NCBI RefSeq assembly: GCF_033115175.1 | Contig: NC_084838.1 | Location: forward strand, 90,423,968-90,487,967 | From: Lepus europaeus | Taxonomy: Eukaryota > Chordata > Mammalia > Lagomorpha > Leporidae | Reading direction: 5' to 3' | DNA length: 64,000 bases | In this document: piece by piece, positions 12,401-25,146 of the stretch | How the letters are laid out: every line of letters starts with the position of its first letter | Position numbering within the stretch: the stretch's first letter is position 1 | Program-made: the position numbers and the translations under genes | Notes under the pieces: model-generated | Database searches by the model: none | The model's input: the letters and a program-made list of their open reading frames with translations, nothing else | What the model was told of the DNA's origin: nothing

Positions 12401-15400
12401 TCAAATGCTTTTTCTGCATCTTATTGCATAAGATAATCTTATGGTTTTTATTCCTCAGTTTGTTAGCATGATGTATCATATTGATAGATTTGAAATGTTG
12501 AATCATCCCTTCATACCAGGGATAAATCTCACTTGGTCTAGGTGAATGATGTTTCTAATGTGTTGCTGGATTCAATTGGCTAATATTTTGTTAAGGATTT
12601 TTTGCATCTATGTTCACCAGGGATATTGATCTTTAGTCCTCTTTCTCTCTCATCTTCTCTGGCTTAGTAATTAAGATAAAGGATGCTTCATAGAAGGAGT
12701 TTAGAAGGTTTCCATTCCTTTCAATTGTTTTGAGTAGCTTGAGAAGAATTGGAATTAGTTCTCCTTTAAATGTGTGGTAGAATGCAGCCAGGAAGCCATT
12801 CGGTCCTGGGCATTTCTTTGTTGGGACAGTCTTCATTACTGTATCTTAGTTATTGGTCTTCATGATTAAATTTTGGCAGATTGTGTCCAGAAATTTGTTC
12901 ATTTCTTCTAAGTTTCCCATTTTGTTGGCATACAACTTTTTGAAGTAATTCCTGATGATTCGTTTTATTTCTGTGGTGTCTGTTGTTACATTTCCTTTTT
13001 TTGAAGATTTATTTATTTATTTATTTGAAAGAGTTACATGGAGAGAGGAGAGGCAGAGAAAAAGAGAGAGAGGTCTTCCGTCTGATGGTTCACTCCACAG
13101 ATGGCCACAACAGCTAGAGCTGTGCCAATCCAAAGCCAGGAGCCAGGAGCTTCTTCCGGGACTCCCACCCAATTGCAGGGGCCCAAGGACTTGGGCCATC
13201 TTCTACTGCTTTCCCAGGCCATAGCAGAGAGCTGGACTGAAAGAGGAGAAGCCGAGACTAGAACCGGCGCCCATATGGAATGCCAGTGCTGCAGGCCAGG
13301 GCATTAACCCACTGCGCCACAGCATCAGCCCCTACATATCCTTTTTCATATCTGATTTTGTTTATTTGGGTCTTCTCCCTCTTTTCTGGAGTTAGTTATG
13401 CCAATGGTATATCTATTTTATTTTTTCAAAAAATCAGCTCTTCATTTCACTGATTTTCTGTACTTTTTTTTAGCTTCAATTTTATTTCTTCTCTAATTTT
13501 AATTATTTCTTTCCTTCTATTAATTTGGGGTTTGGTTGGTTGTTGTTTTTCTAGTTCTTTGAGATGCAGTGATAGCTCGTTCATGTGGTACCTTTCCAAT
13601 TTCTTCATGCAGACACCAAGTGCTATAAACCTCCTTCTTAACACTGCATTTGCTGTATCCCAAAAAGGTGTGATATGATGTGTTGTCATCTTCAGTTGTT
13701 TGCAGAAATTTTTTATTTCTCTTTAGATTTCTTCTATGACCCACTGTTCATACAGAAACATGTTGTTCAATCTCCATGTGTTTCCTTATGATCTAATTGT
13801 TGAATTCTAGCTTTATCCCATTGTGGTCTGAGAAAACACATGGTGTGATTTCTATTTCTTTGAATTTTCTGAAACTTGCTTTATGGCCTAGCATGTAGTC
13901 TATCCTAGACTAAGTAGCATGCACACATGAGAAGAATGTGTATTCTGCTGCTGTAGGAGAAATGGTTCTGTAGATATCCGTTAGGTCCATTAAGCCCATA
14001 CTGTCGATTAACTCATTTCTTTGCTGATTTTCTGTCTTGTTCATCTGTTCATTACTTAATCTTTTTTTTATTTGACTGATAGAGTTATACAGTGAGAGAG
14101 ACAGAGACAGAGAGAAAGGTCTTCCTTCCATTGGTTCACACCCAAATGCCCAACACGGCCAGCTCTGCGCCGATCCGAAGCCAGGAGCCAGGTACTTCTT
14201 CCTGGTCTCCCACGTGGGTTCAGGCACCCAAGCACTTGGGCCATCCTCCACTGCCATCCTGGGCCACAGCAGAGAGCTGGACTGGAAGAGGAGTAACCAG
14301 GACTAGAACCCAGAGCCCATATGGGATGCTGGCACCACAGGTGGAGGATTAACCAAGTGAGCCATGGTGCTGGCCCCCTGTTCACTGCTTAAATTGGGGT
14401 GTTGAAGTCCCCCATTACTATTGTTCTGGAGTATGTGTCTACCTTTATAGCCATTAACATTTCTTTTAAGTAGGCACCCTGTAGTTGGGTGCATATGCCT
14501 TTATAAAGTTTATTTTCCTGTTGAATGGATGCCTTAATCATTACATAGTGACCTTCTTCATCACTTTTTTTTTGCTTTTGTTTTTTTAACTTTTATTTAA
14601 TAAATATAAATTTCCAAAGTACAACTTTTAAATTATAGTGGCTTTTCCCCCTATAACTTCCCTCCCACAAACAACCATCCCATCTCCCACTCCCTCTCCC
14701 ATCCCATTCTTCATCAAGATTCATTTTCAATTATCTTTATATACAGAAGATCAACTTAGTATATACTAAGTAAAGATTTCAACAGTTTGCACCCACACAG
14801 ATACACAAAGTATAAAGTACTGTTTGAGTGGTAGTTTTACTGTTAAATCACATAGTACAACACATTAAGGACAGAGATTCTACATAGGGAGTAAGTGCAA
14901 AGTGATTCCCGTTGTTGATTTAATAACTGACTTATGTATGACACCAGTCATCACCCAAGGTTCTTGTCATGGGCTACCAAGGATATGAAAGCCTCTTGGG
15001 TTCACAAACTCTAATCTTATTTAGACAAGGTCATTGTCAAAGTGGAAGTGCTCTCCTCCCTTCAGAAAAGGGTACCTCCTTCTTTGATGGCCCATTCTTT
15101 CCACTGGGATCTCACTCACAGAAATCTTTCATTTAGGTCTTTCTTTTCTTTTTTTTTTTCTTTTTTTTTTGACAGGCAGAGTGGATAGTGAGAGAGAGAA
15201 AGGTCTTCCTTTTGCCGTTGGTTCACCCTCCAATGGCCGCCGCGGTAGCGCGCTGCGGCCGGCGCACCGCGCTGATCCGATGGCAGGAGCCAGGTGCTTC
15301 TCCTGGTCTCCCATGGGGTGCAGGGCCCAAGGACTTGGGCCATCCTCCACTGCACTCCCTAGCCACAGCAGAGAGCTGGCCTGGAAGAGGGGCAACCGGG

Positions 15401-18400
15401 ACAGGATCGGTGCCCCGACCGGGACTAGAACCTGGTGTGTCGGCGCCGCAAGGCGGAGGATTAGCCTGTTGAGCCACGGTGCCGGCCCATTTAGGACTTT
15501 TTTTTCCACAGTGTCTTGGCTTTACATGACTGAAATACTCTCATGGGCTTCTTAGCCAGATCCAAATGCCTTAAGGGCTGATTCTGAGGCCAGAGTGCTC
15601 TTTAGGACATCTGGCATTCTATGAGTCTGCTGTGTATCCCACTTCCCATGTTGGATTGCTCTCTACTTTTTAATTCTATCAGTTATTATTAGCAGACATT
15701 AGTATTGTTTATGTGATCCCTTTCACATTTAACCCTATCATAATCAATTATGAACTGAAACTGATCACTTTGACTAGTAGGATGGCAATGGTACATGCCA
15801 CCTTGATGGGACTGAATTAAAATCCCCTGGCACATTTCTGTCTCTCCCATTAGGGGTAAGTCTGATTGAGAATGTGCCAAACTGTACATCTCCCTCTCTT
15901 ACTCCCACTCTTATATTTAACAGGGATCACTTTTTAGTTAATTTTAAATGCATAAGAACAATTGTATGTTAATTAAAGAGTTCATCCAATGGTATTAAGT
16001 AGAAAAAAAATACTCAAAGGAATAAAATAGTAAGTTGTTCCTCCACAGTCAGGACGAGGGTTAATTATGTCATTGTTGCTCATAGTGCCCATTTCACTTC
16101 TACAAGTTTCCTTTTAGGTGCTCATTTAGTTGTCACAGATCAGGGAGAACAAATGATATTTGTCCCTTTGGGACTGGCTTATTTCACTAAGCATGATGTT
16201 TTCAAAATTCCTCCGTTTTGTGGCAAATGACCGGATTTCATTGTTTTTTTACTGCTGTATAGTATACTATAGAATATATACAGCCAGCGCCACAGCTCAC
16301 TAGGCTAATCCTCCACCTAGCGGCGCCGGCACACCGGGTTCTAGTCCCAGTCGAGGCGCCGGATTCTGTCCCGGTTGCCCCTCTTCCAGGCCAGCTCTCT
16401 GCTGTGGCCCGGGAGTGCAGCGGAGGATGGCCGAAGTACGTGGGCCCTGCACCCCATGGGAGACCAGGATAAGTACCTGGCTCCGGCCATCGGATCAGCA
16501 CGATGCACTGACAGCAGCGCGCCGGCTGTGGCGGCCATTGGAGGTTGAACCAACGGCAAAAGGAAGACCTTTCTCTCTGTCTCTCTCTCACTGTCCACTG
16601 CCTGTCAAAAAAAAAGAATATATACAGTCTTCTATTGACAAGTATTTAGGTTGATTCTGTGTCTTGCTATTGTGAATTGAGCTGCAATAAACATTAAGGT
16701 GCAGACAGCTTTTTTGTTTGCCAAATTAATTTCCTTTGGGTAATGGAATGTCTGGGTTGTATGGTAGGGTTATATTCAGGTTTCTGAGGAATCTCCAGAC
16801 TGATTTCCATAGTGGCTTAACCAGTTTGCATTCCTACCAACAGTGGGTTAGTGTCCCTTTTTCCCCACATCCTCTCCAGCATCTGTTGTTGGTAGATTTC
16901 TGAATGTGAGTCATTCTCACCGGGGTGAGGTGAAACGTCATTGTGGTTTTGATTTGCATTTCCCTGATTGCTAGTGATCTTGAACATTTTTTCATTTGTC
17001 TGTTGGCCATTTGGATTTCCTCTTTTGAAAAATGTCTATTGAGGTCCTTGGCCCATCTCTTAAGTGGGTTGTTTGTTTTGTTGCTGTGGAGTTTCTTGAT
17101 CTCTTTGTAGATTCTGGTTATTAATCCTTTATCAGTTGCCTAGTTTGCAAATATTTTCTCCCATTCTGTAGGTTGCTCTTTACTTTCCTGTTTCTTTTGC
17201 AGTATAGAAACTTCTCAATTTGAAGTAATACCAACTTGAATTTTGGCTTTGACTACCTGTACCTCCGGGGTCTTTTCCAAGAAATCTTTGCCTGTGCCTA
17301 TATCTTACAGGGTTTCTCCAATGTTCTCAAATAATTTGATGGTGTCGGGTCATACATTTAGATCTTTAATCCATGTTGAGTGGTTTTTTGTGTAAGATGT
17401 AAGGTAGGGGTCTTGCTTCAAGCTTCTGCACATGGAAATCCAGATTTCCAGCACCATTTGTTGAATAGACTGTCCTTGCTCCAGGAATTACTTTTAGATC
17501 CTTGATCAAATATAAATTGGCTGTAGACATTTGGATTGATTTCTGGTGTTTCTATTCTGTTCCATTGGTCTATCCATCTGTTTCTGTACCAGTACCATGC
17601 TGTCTTGATAACAACTGCCCTGTAGTATGTCCTGAAATCTGGTATTGTGATGCCTCCGGCTTTGTTTTTGTTGTACAAGATTGCTTTAGCTATTCGAGGT
17701 CTCCTGTACCTCCATATGAATTTCAGCATCATTTTTTCCAGATCTGAGAAGAGTGTCTTTGGTATTTTAATTGGTATCACATTGAATCTATAAATTACTT
17801 TTGGTAGAATGGACATTTTGATGATGTTGAATCTTTCAATCCATGAGCCTGGAAGTTTTTTCCATTTTTTTGGAATACACTTCTATTTCTTTCTTTAATA
17901 TTTTGTAATTCTCATCGTAGAGATCTTTGACATACTTGGTTAAGTTTATTTCAAGGTATTTGATTGTTTTTGTAGCTATTGTGAATGGGATTGATCTTAG
18001 AAGTTCTTCCTCAGCCATGGCGTTGCCTGTATATACAAAGGCTGTTGATTTTTGTGCATTGATTTTATATCCTGCTACTTTGAAAAACTCTTCTATGAGT
18101 TCCAATAGTCTCTTAGTAGAGTTCTTTGGATCCCCTAAATAAAGAATCATACCATCTGCAAAGAGGGATAGTTTGAGTTCTTCTTTATTTACTGGGAGGT
18201 TTTCTTCCTTTACCTTCTTTCATATTGGTGACCATGTTTCTGTGTTTCTGTGTGTAGCACATCTTTAAGCATCTTTTGCAGGGCTGGACGAGTGGTGTCA
18301 AATTCTTTCAATTTGTTTGTTATGAAAGGTCTTTATTTCACCTTCATTCACAAATGAGAGCTTTGCAGGATATAATATTCTGGGCTGGCTGTCTTTTTCT

Positions 18401-21400
18401 CTTAGCACTTGGGCTATGTCTCGCCATTCCCTCCTCGCTTGTAGGGTTTCTGATGAGAAGTCTGCTGTGAGTCTAATTGGAGATCCTCTGAGAGTAATCT
18501 GATGTTTCTCTCTTGCACATTTTAGGATCTTTTCTTTATGTTCCACCGTGGTGAGTTTGATTACAATGTGTCATGGTGAGGATCTCTTTTGGTCATGTTT
18601 ATTGGGGGGTCCTATGTGCTTCCTGAACTTGGATGTCTCTTTGCTTCTCCAAACCCAGGAAGTTTTCTGCCAGTATCTCAATAAAAAGGCCTTCTAATCC
18701 TTTCTCTCTCTCCATGCCTTCAGGAACTCCTAGAATCCGAATGTTGGTTTGGTTTTTTAAATAGTATCCTGTACATTCCCAACAATATCTTTTAGATTCT
18801 AATTTCCTCTTCTTTTCTTTGGTTTGACTGTATACTTTCCTGTGCTTTGTCTTCTAAGTCCCATATTCTCTCTTCTGCGCCAATGATTCTGTTTTGAAGG
18901 CTCTCAAATGTGTTTTTTATTTGTTCTATTGAATTCTTCATTCCATTTTGATTTCTCTTCAATAACTCAATTTCATAAACTACTAAATCTTCATTTCATT
19001 TTGATTCCTCCTTAAGATTTCATTTTCATGAGAGAGATTTTCTGTCATGTCCTGCATGGATTTCAGTAGTTCATGCATTAGTTTTGGATTATTTATAAAT
19101 ATTATTATCATAAATTTTTTTAGTTCCATTTCTTACAATTTTTTCTATCTCATTATCTTATAATCTTGTATTGGAGTGTCATGTTCTTTTGGGAGTGTAA
19201 TGATGTCTTCCTTGTTCTTGTTCCCTCAGTTTTTGCATTTGTTGTTTGGCATTGTGGAGATAGTCTTTGGTTTCTTTTTTTTTTTTTCCTGCTGTGGTGG
19301 CTTTTATCATTATATTATGACTCTAGATTAGGTCGTCTGTCTGCTTTTGGTGAATCTCTAGAGGCTTGTGATGGGTGTGGCCAGAAAGCTCTGTTCAGTT
19401 CTTCAGGGTTAAGGGTGTGCCAAAGGTGACACACCCAGGTTTGGCATGGTAAATCTTCTCTCTCTCTTTTTTTTTTATTCAGAAGGGAAGTAATTCCACT
19501 CAGCTGAGCTCTTCTCCTTGATGGTGATCAGTGCCTGAGCGCTAGCCCCAGTGGGTATAATATTCATCTGCTCTGTCCCAAGGACCACACAAAGGATCTG
19601 TGCAGTCCTCAGTGTATGTTCGGATTTCCCTGCAATGACTCACACCAGGTAGCTTGGGCTGCCTGAGCTTGTGGTGTCTCCCCCGAGACTACTCAAAGTC
19701 TCACCCACACCGTGAGTTCTCCCAGAAACCCACAGTTCTGTTTTTTTTTTCACAGTCCCAATTCATAAGCTCCACACATTCACTAGGTCTTAGTCTCCTG
19801 CTATTACTCCCCACCAGAGTCAGGTTTTTCAGCTTCGCTGAGGGCAGGTGCTGCCCCCAACTGATGCAACTGTTACATATTTCCAAAATGGTGCCTGTTC
19901 TATTGTCTTGCATGCATTTGTAAGGTGAGTGGAGAGAAACTATTGTGTCCATACTGTCCCTTTTCTTTTTTCTCTCCTCTAGTTAGGCTGGTGTACTTTC
20001 CCCCACAAGGCTTCAAGCCTCATTCCCTCTAGGCTCTTCCTGCTCTTTTCCAAAAGTGTCTCAGGCTACTACAGTTTCATCTCACCTCTTTCCAGAACTG
20101 GCATGGAGACTCTAGGCAGCCAGGGTCCTGAGCCGTGGGCACCCATGCCCTCCAAGTAGATCCACCATGGCCCTCTAATTCTGGAAGAGTTTCCTCTGCC
20201 GTTTTTTCCCTAACTCTCCCCTGAGTCTACACTATCTCCACTTTTATTAAACTATATTTTCCTGGATTATCCATGAGCTCTCTCCCTATTCTGCCATTTG
20301 GAACCTCCCCCTTCATCTCTTTTAACAGCTTTTATGTTGAAGTCTACCTTGTCTTATATTAGGATGGCAACTCCAGCTCTTTTTTAGTTTCTGTTAGCAT
20401 GGACTATCTTTTTCCATCTTTCACTTTCAGTCTGTGTGTATCTTTGTTAGTGAGATGTGTTTCTTGTAGGCAGCAAATAGATGGGTCTTGTTTTTTCATC
20501 CATTCAGCCAGCCGGTATCTTTTAACTGGAGAATTGAGGCAATTTATATTCAGGGTGACTTGATAAGTAATGACTTGGCCCTGCCATTTCTCCATAAATA
20601 TTCCTACTGTTTACTTTGGTTTCCTCTTCTGCCTTCTCATTATTTCATAGTGATGGTGTTCTTTCTGTTTCTCTATGTAGCACATTTTTAAGCATCTTTT
20701 GTAAGGCTGGAGAAGTGGTGATGAATTCTCTCAATTTCTGTTATGGATGGTCTTGATTTCCCTTTCATTCATAAGTGAGAATTCTGTAGGTTTTCTGATG
20801 AGAAGTAAGCTGTGACTCCAATTGGAGATCCTCTGAAAGTAATGTGATGTTTCTTTCATGCACATTTTAGAATTTTTCCTTAGGCTTTACTGTGGACAGT
20901 TTGACTACAATATATTATGGTGAAGATCTTTTCTGGTCATGTCTGTCAGGAGCTCTATGTGTTTCCTGTACTTGAACATTCCTTTCTTTCTCCAAATTAG
21001 GGAAATTTTCTGTAATTATTTCACTAAATAGTCCTTCTAGACCCTTCTCTCTTTCCACAACTTCAGGTACTCCTAAGACTCGTACATTGGGTCATTTGAT
21101 ACTATCCCACAGATCTCCAACATTATTATTTTTTTAAGTTTTCTAATTTCTTGTTCTGTTCTTAAGGCTTTCCACTGCATTTTTATTTGATCCTTTTAAT
21201 TATTTGCTTCTAATATTTCATTATGCTTTCTCTCTAAAAATCTCAATTTCATGGGGAAAATTCTTATTCATATCATGTATGGCTTCCTTTGTTCAGAGAT
21301 TTGCTTGTGATTGCTTTTGAGTATTTCTATAATTAATTTTTTTATTCCATTTCTGGCATTACCTCAATCTCTTCATCTCCACGTTCTAACATTAAATTAT

Positions 21401-24400
21401 TTGTGAGTTCCTTTGTGGGGTCATACTGTTTTCCCTATTCTTGTTGCTTGAATTTCTGTATTTATTTCCAGGCATTTGTAGAACTTTTTTTTACTCTGAT
21501 GGTTTTTTCTTAAGGGAAAGAATTTATTGGTGGAAACCCAACAGACTGGAGGGGAGGGGCAAGAAAGAAAAGAGGGAAGAGAGAGTAAGAGAGAGAGATA
21601 GAAACAGATAGAGTTCAAGAGACAGGGAGAGAGAGAGAAAAAAAGAGAAAAGAGAGAGCAAGCCTCTGATGGCTTTTATCTTTGAGCTATGCCTCTGTGA
21701 CTTAGTAGAATGTCTACACTTTCAGGGAATACCAAGAGGTGTATAGTGGCTGTGGCCAAGGACCTCTGGTCATTGTGCCAGCATAGGGTGAGTATCCAGG
21801 ATACACTCAAGTTGGGAGGTAGCTCCCTTCTTGTAACTGGATGGAGAGGACTGGTCACCTCTGTTGGAGTTACTGCCACTTTTCCTCCAACCTGAGAAAT
21901 GTCCAGTTGTTAACACCCAGTGTGTTCAACATTCATCAGCACCACCCTATGAACTGCACATATGATCCATGCAGTCTTTCCAGTGAACATGGTTCCCTGT
22001 GCTATGAGCTGCTGTAGGCATTTAAGAAGCTCTGAGAGTATACAGCAGCACTCTGATTGCCCAGAACACATCTATACTCTGCCTCCTCTCACCCAGTCAC
22101 AGTGTTTTCTCAGTCTCAGCACCCAGGGCTCTCAGGGTCAAGGAATGCAAGTGGGACCAGTCTGCCCTGTTAGGCCATGCTGTCCACAGGGAGACTGAGG
22201 TGTTCCCAGAACCATTGTTCATGTGTGTTCCAGCCCACTGGATCAAAACTGGTTCTTCTAACCAGTTATGAAATGGGCAAAGGACTTAAACAGGTATTTG
22301 TCAAATAAGGAAATCCAAATGGCCAATAGACACATGACTAAAATGCTCAGGATCACTAACAATCAGGAAAATGCAAATCAAAACAATGTGGTTCCACCTC
22401 ACCTCAGTTGCAATGGCTTTCATACAGAAATCAACAAACAACAAATGCTGGTGAAGACGTGGAGAAAAATGTACTCTAATCCACTGTTGGTGGAAATGTA
22501 ACCTGGTGCAGCTACTGTGGAAGACAGTATGAAGTAACCTCAGAAATCTGAATATATACATATCATATGATCCAGCCAGACATCCGACTCCTGGGAATTC
22601 ACCAAAACTGAAAGAAATCAATACATGAAAAAGGTATCTGTACCTCCATGTACACCACAGCAAAATTTACCATAACCAAGCTATTGAATCAACCCAGATG
22701 TCCATCAACTGATGAGTGGATAAAGATATTATGATATATACACACTATGTAGTACTACACAGCTGTAAAAAAAATGAAATCTTGTCTTTTGCAACAAAAT
22801 GGTCACAACTAGAAACCGTTATGCTGAGTGAAATAAGCCAGCCCCCAAAAGACAGATATCATATGTTTTCCCTGATTAGAGGTAATGAATACAGTACCTG
22901 AAATATATTAAAGCAAAATAGATATTTTGACAATCAATGATAGTGTATATACCTTGTGTCTTTCTTTAAGGAACAGATTTTGTTTTACTTTGTTTTGTTT
23001 TCTCTACATACTATCTGTTGAACTCTTTTACTCAGGGTAGTGTTAAATATACAAGCATTAAGTGCACTAAAAAAGATCACTGTAAAAATTAAGAGTGAGA
23101 AAATAAGAGGGAGGGAGAGGAAGGGTTCAAGCATGGGTAGGAGGGAGGGTGAGAGGAAGTACCACAGTTCCTGTAATAGTATAAAGGAAATATATGAAAC
23201 TTGTATAACTTAAATATACACATATATTTAAAAATTAAAAATAAATAATCATATACTAGAATTTTATGACCAAAATGTAGGAAATTTTACATTATTTGGT
23301 GGTCAGATTTTTAATATTTTCTTTTTATGTAATACAAAGCATTAAGGAAATCTTAACTATGTATTATGCTTTACCAATTCCATAAACTTCATTTCTTCCT
23401 TTTTCGCTGAAGTTTATTCATTATTCTTGGATGATAATATTTTTACACCTTCACAATATAAAGGATGCTACTGCAGCTGGCACTATGGCATTTAGAAGAT
23501 GCAAAATAAAAACTAGGTAAGAGGAGAAAATGAGAAATTTTTTAAATATGAAAATAAAATATTGGAAAACATAAACAAGTGAGTAGCAAGGCAAAACAAT
23601 GAAATTTAAGACACATGAATTTCTCAGAAGATGAGTAAATATATCCATTGAAACAGTGTAGCCTTCTTTAAAGGCAGAAAACAATTAAAATGTAACTCGT
23701 ATGTAAGTAGAGGGAATAAAACAAGGAAGGAAAAATTAATAAATGAAAGAAAAGCTATAAAATAATAAACTATGTATTTGAAAGCAGCAAAAAAAATACA
23801 GGTAATGGGAGAAAAAGTAGCACATGATAATTCCCTAATGTAATTGGAAAAAAATATTTAGTTAAATACTGAATTTAAATTTGGTGGAAATTCCCAAATT
23901 TAACTTTAATTTGCTGACAAGATATAAATGAAAACTAAACACCTATTGAGAAACTTAAAAGTCAATATTCAATGGAGGATACAAAGCAGCACAAGCCACA
24001 GCAAACCAAAATAAATCCAGGATGGCTACAACAAAAGCAGGCACCTTTGGGAAAAGCAGTATGAATCAGTAAGAGTCAGCTGGTCCATTCACAATTGTAT
24101 ACACTATAAAGTCACCAGTAAGAAATAGTAATTGCGATCTGAAATACTATATCACTTCAAGATGAAGTAATACCAATTAGAAGAGAAGAGGAAGAAAAAT
24201 TCTGAGGAGCAAGAGTAAAGAACCAAGAGGAAGAAGAAGATAATAAAGACAGAAGCAGCACATACATACACTCACACACACACACACACACACACGGTGA
24301 GACAATATTTGAAAAGCAAATGAAAATTTAACATATTCTATACATATGTAAAGATTTATTCCCTCCAACTGGATGATACCTATTTTCCTTCAACACATAG

Positions 24401-25109
24401 TGAGTACTAAAAAGGTGTGAACATTCAATTGAATTTGAAGTTAACAATTTATTTTATCTTTTAAGGATTTCTATGCTTACTTCACAGGTTAAAGACCAAG
24501 AACTATCAGTATGTCCTGGCTTTGGTTTTTGCCATTGAAGAGATCAACAGGAACCCGTATCTTTTACCCAACATGTCTCTAGGATTTGATCTCTATAATG
24601 TCCCTTATACTCAATGGATGACATTGGAGAGTTCCCTCATTTGGCTGACAGGACTGAACAAGTATGTACCAAATTACACCTGCAGGAGACAAAGCAAGTC
24701 TGTAGCAGCACTTACAGGAACATCATGGGCAACTTGTGCACAGATTGCAACATTGCTGGGACTCTACAAATTTCCACAGGTGAGGGTATGTGGGCAGGGA
24801 GGAATAAAGTCTTGATATGCATCTTGTAATGTGTATAATCTCAAAGAGTAAGTATTCAGATACCTGTTAGAGTATCATTTCCTTTGTTTCAGAGTAAAGA
24901 TGAGAGAGATAGGAAAGCAGATATAGACGTTTCCATAAACTCTAACATTGATAAGTATTTTTTTGAAAGCTCCCATGAGTGGAAGGTAATGCAAAACACA
25001 TTGCCTTACTCCCTTTAAAAATGAGATTGTGCTTTGGCTAAAAATGTTTGTTTACATATTTTTTTAATTTATTTAGCAGGAAGAGCAAAAGAGAATGGTG
25101 GGATGTAGG

Positions 25110-25146
<37 letters not shown>

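Larger units (their letters stand above)
14567..20310 (-). mobile_element. Near-full-length lagomorph L1 nested in the older L1
   Basis: Minus strand. T-run and 3' end at 14567-14600, 3' UTR to about 16230, ORF2 C-terminal half (16628-18190), ORF1 (about 18250-19050), and a long 5' UTR ending near 'ctattctgccatttggaac' at 20300. The TSD 'cttcatc(a/t)ctt' is at 14556-14566 and 20311-20321, and the outer L1 resumes on both sides. About 2 kb covering the ORF2 endonuclease and first part of RT is deleted. CSINEs are inserted at 15143-15487 and 16284-16614. Not competent to retrotranspose. Confidence 0.9.
9015..22240 (-). mobile_element. Old L1 (outer copy), split by a nested L1
   Basis: Minus-strand L1 with its 3' UTR on the left (9015 to about 10400), ORF2 C-terminus to RT (about 10560-14566), interrupted by the younger L1 at 14567-20310, then the ORF2 endonuclease start, ORF1 and 5' UTR (20311 to about 22240). 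20404-20595 decodes to the ORF2 N-terminus ('[18 protein letters not shown]', '[12 protein letters not shown]'). RT-region pieces are seen at 12165-12506 and 12633-12836. All frames are broken by stops. SINEs are inserted at 9699, 13001 and 14060, and a short retroposon at 21508. Confidence 0.85.

Noticed and set aside
15129..15555. Several overlapping frames of 80-130 codons over 15.1-15.6 kb (and the same at 0.5, 16.4, 41.2, 44.6, 45.5, 47.4 and 47.8 kb)
   Set aside because: They fall on CSINE copies and share the same SINE-derived peptide patterns in all frames; not genes.
17418..18546. Minus-strand frames with reverse-transcriptase and RNA-binding motifs
   Set aside because: They are real L1 ORF2/ORF1 sequence but broken and partly deleted, so recorded as pseudogenes of the element, not host genes.
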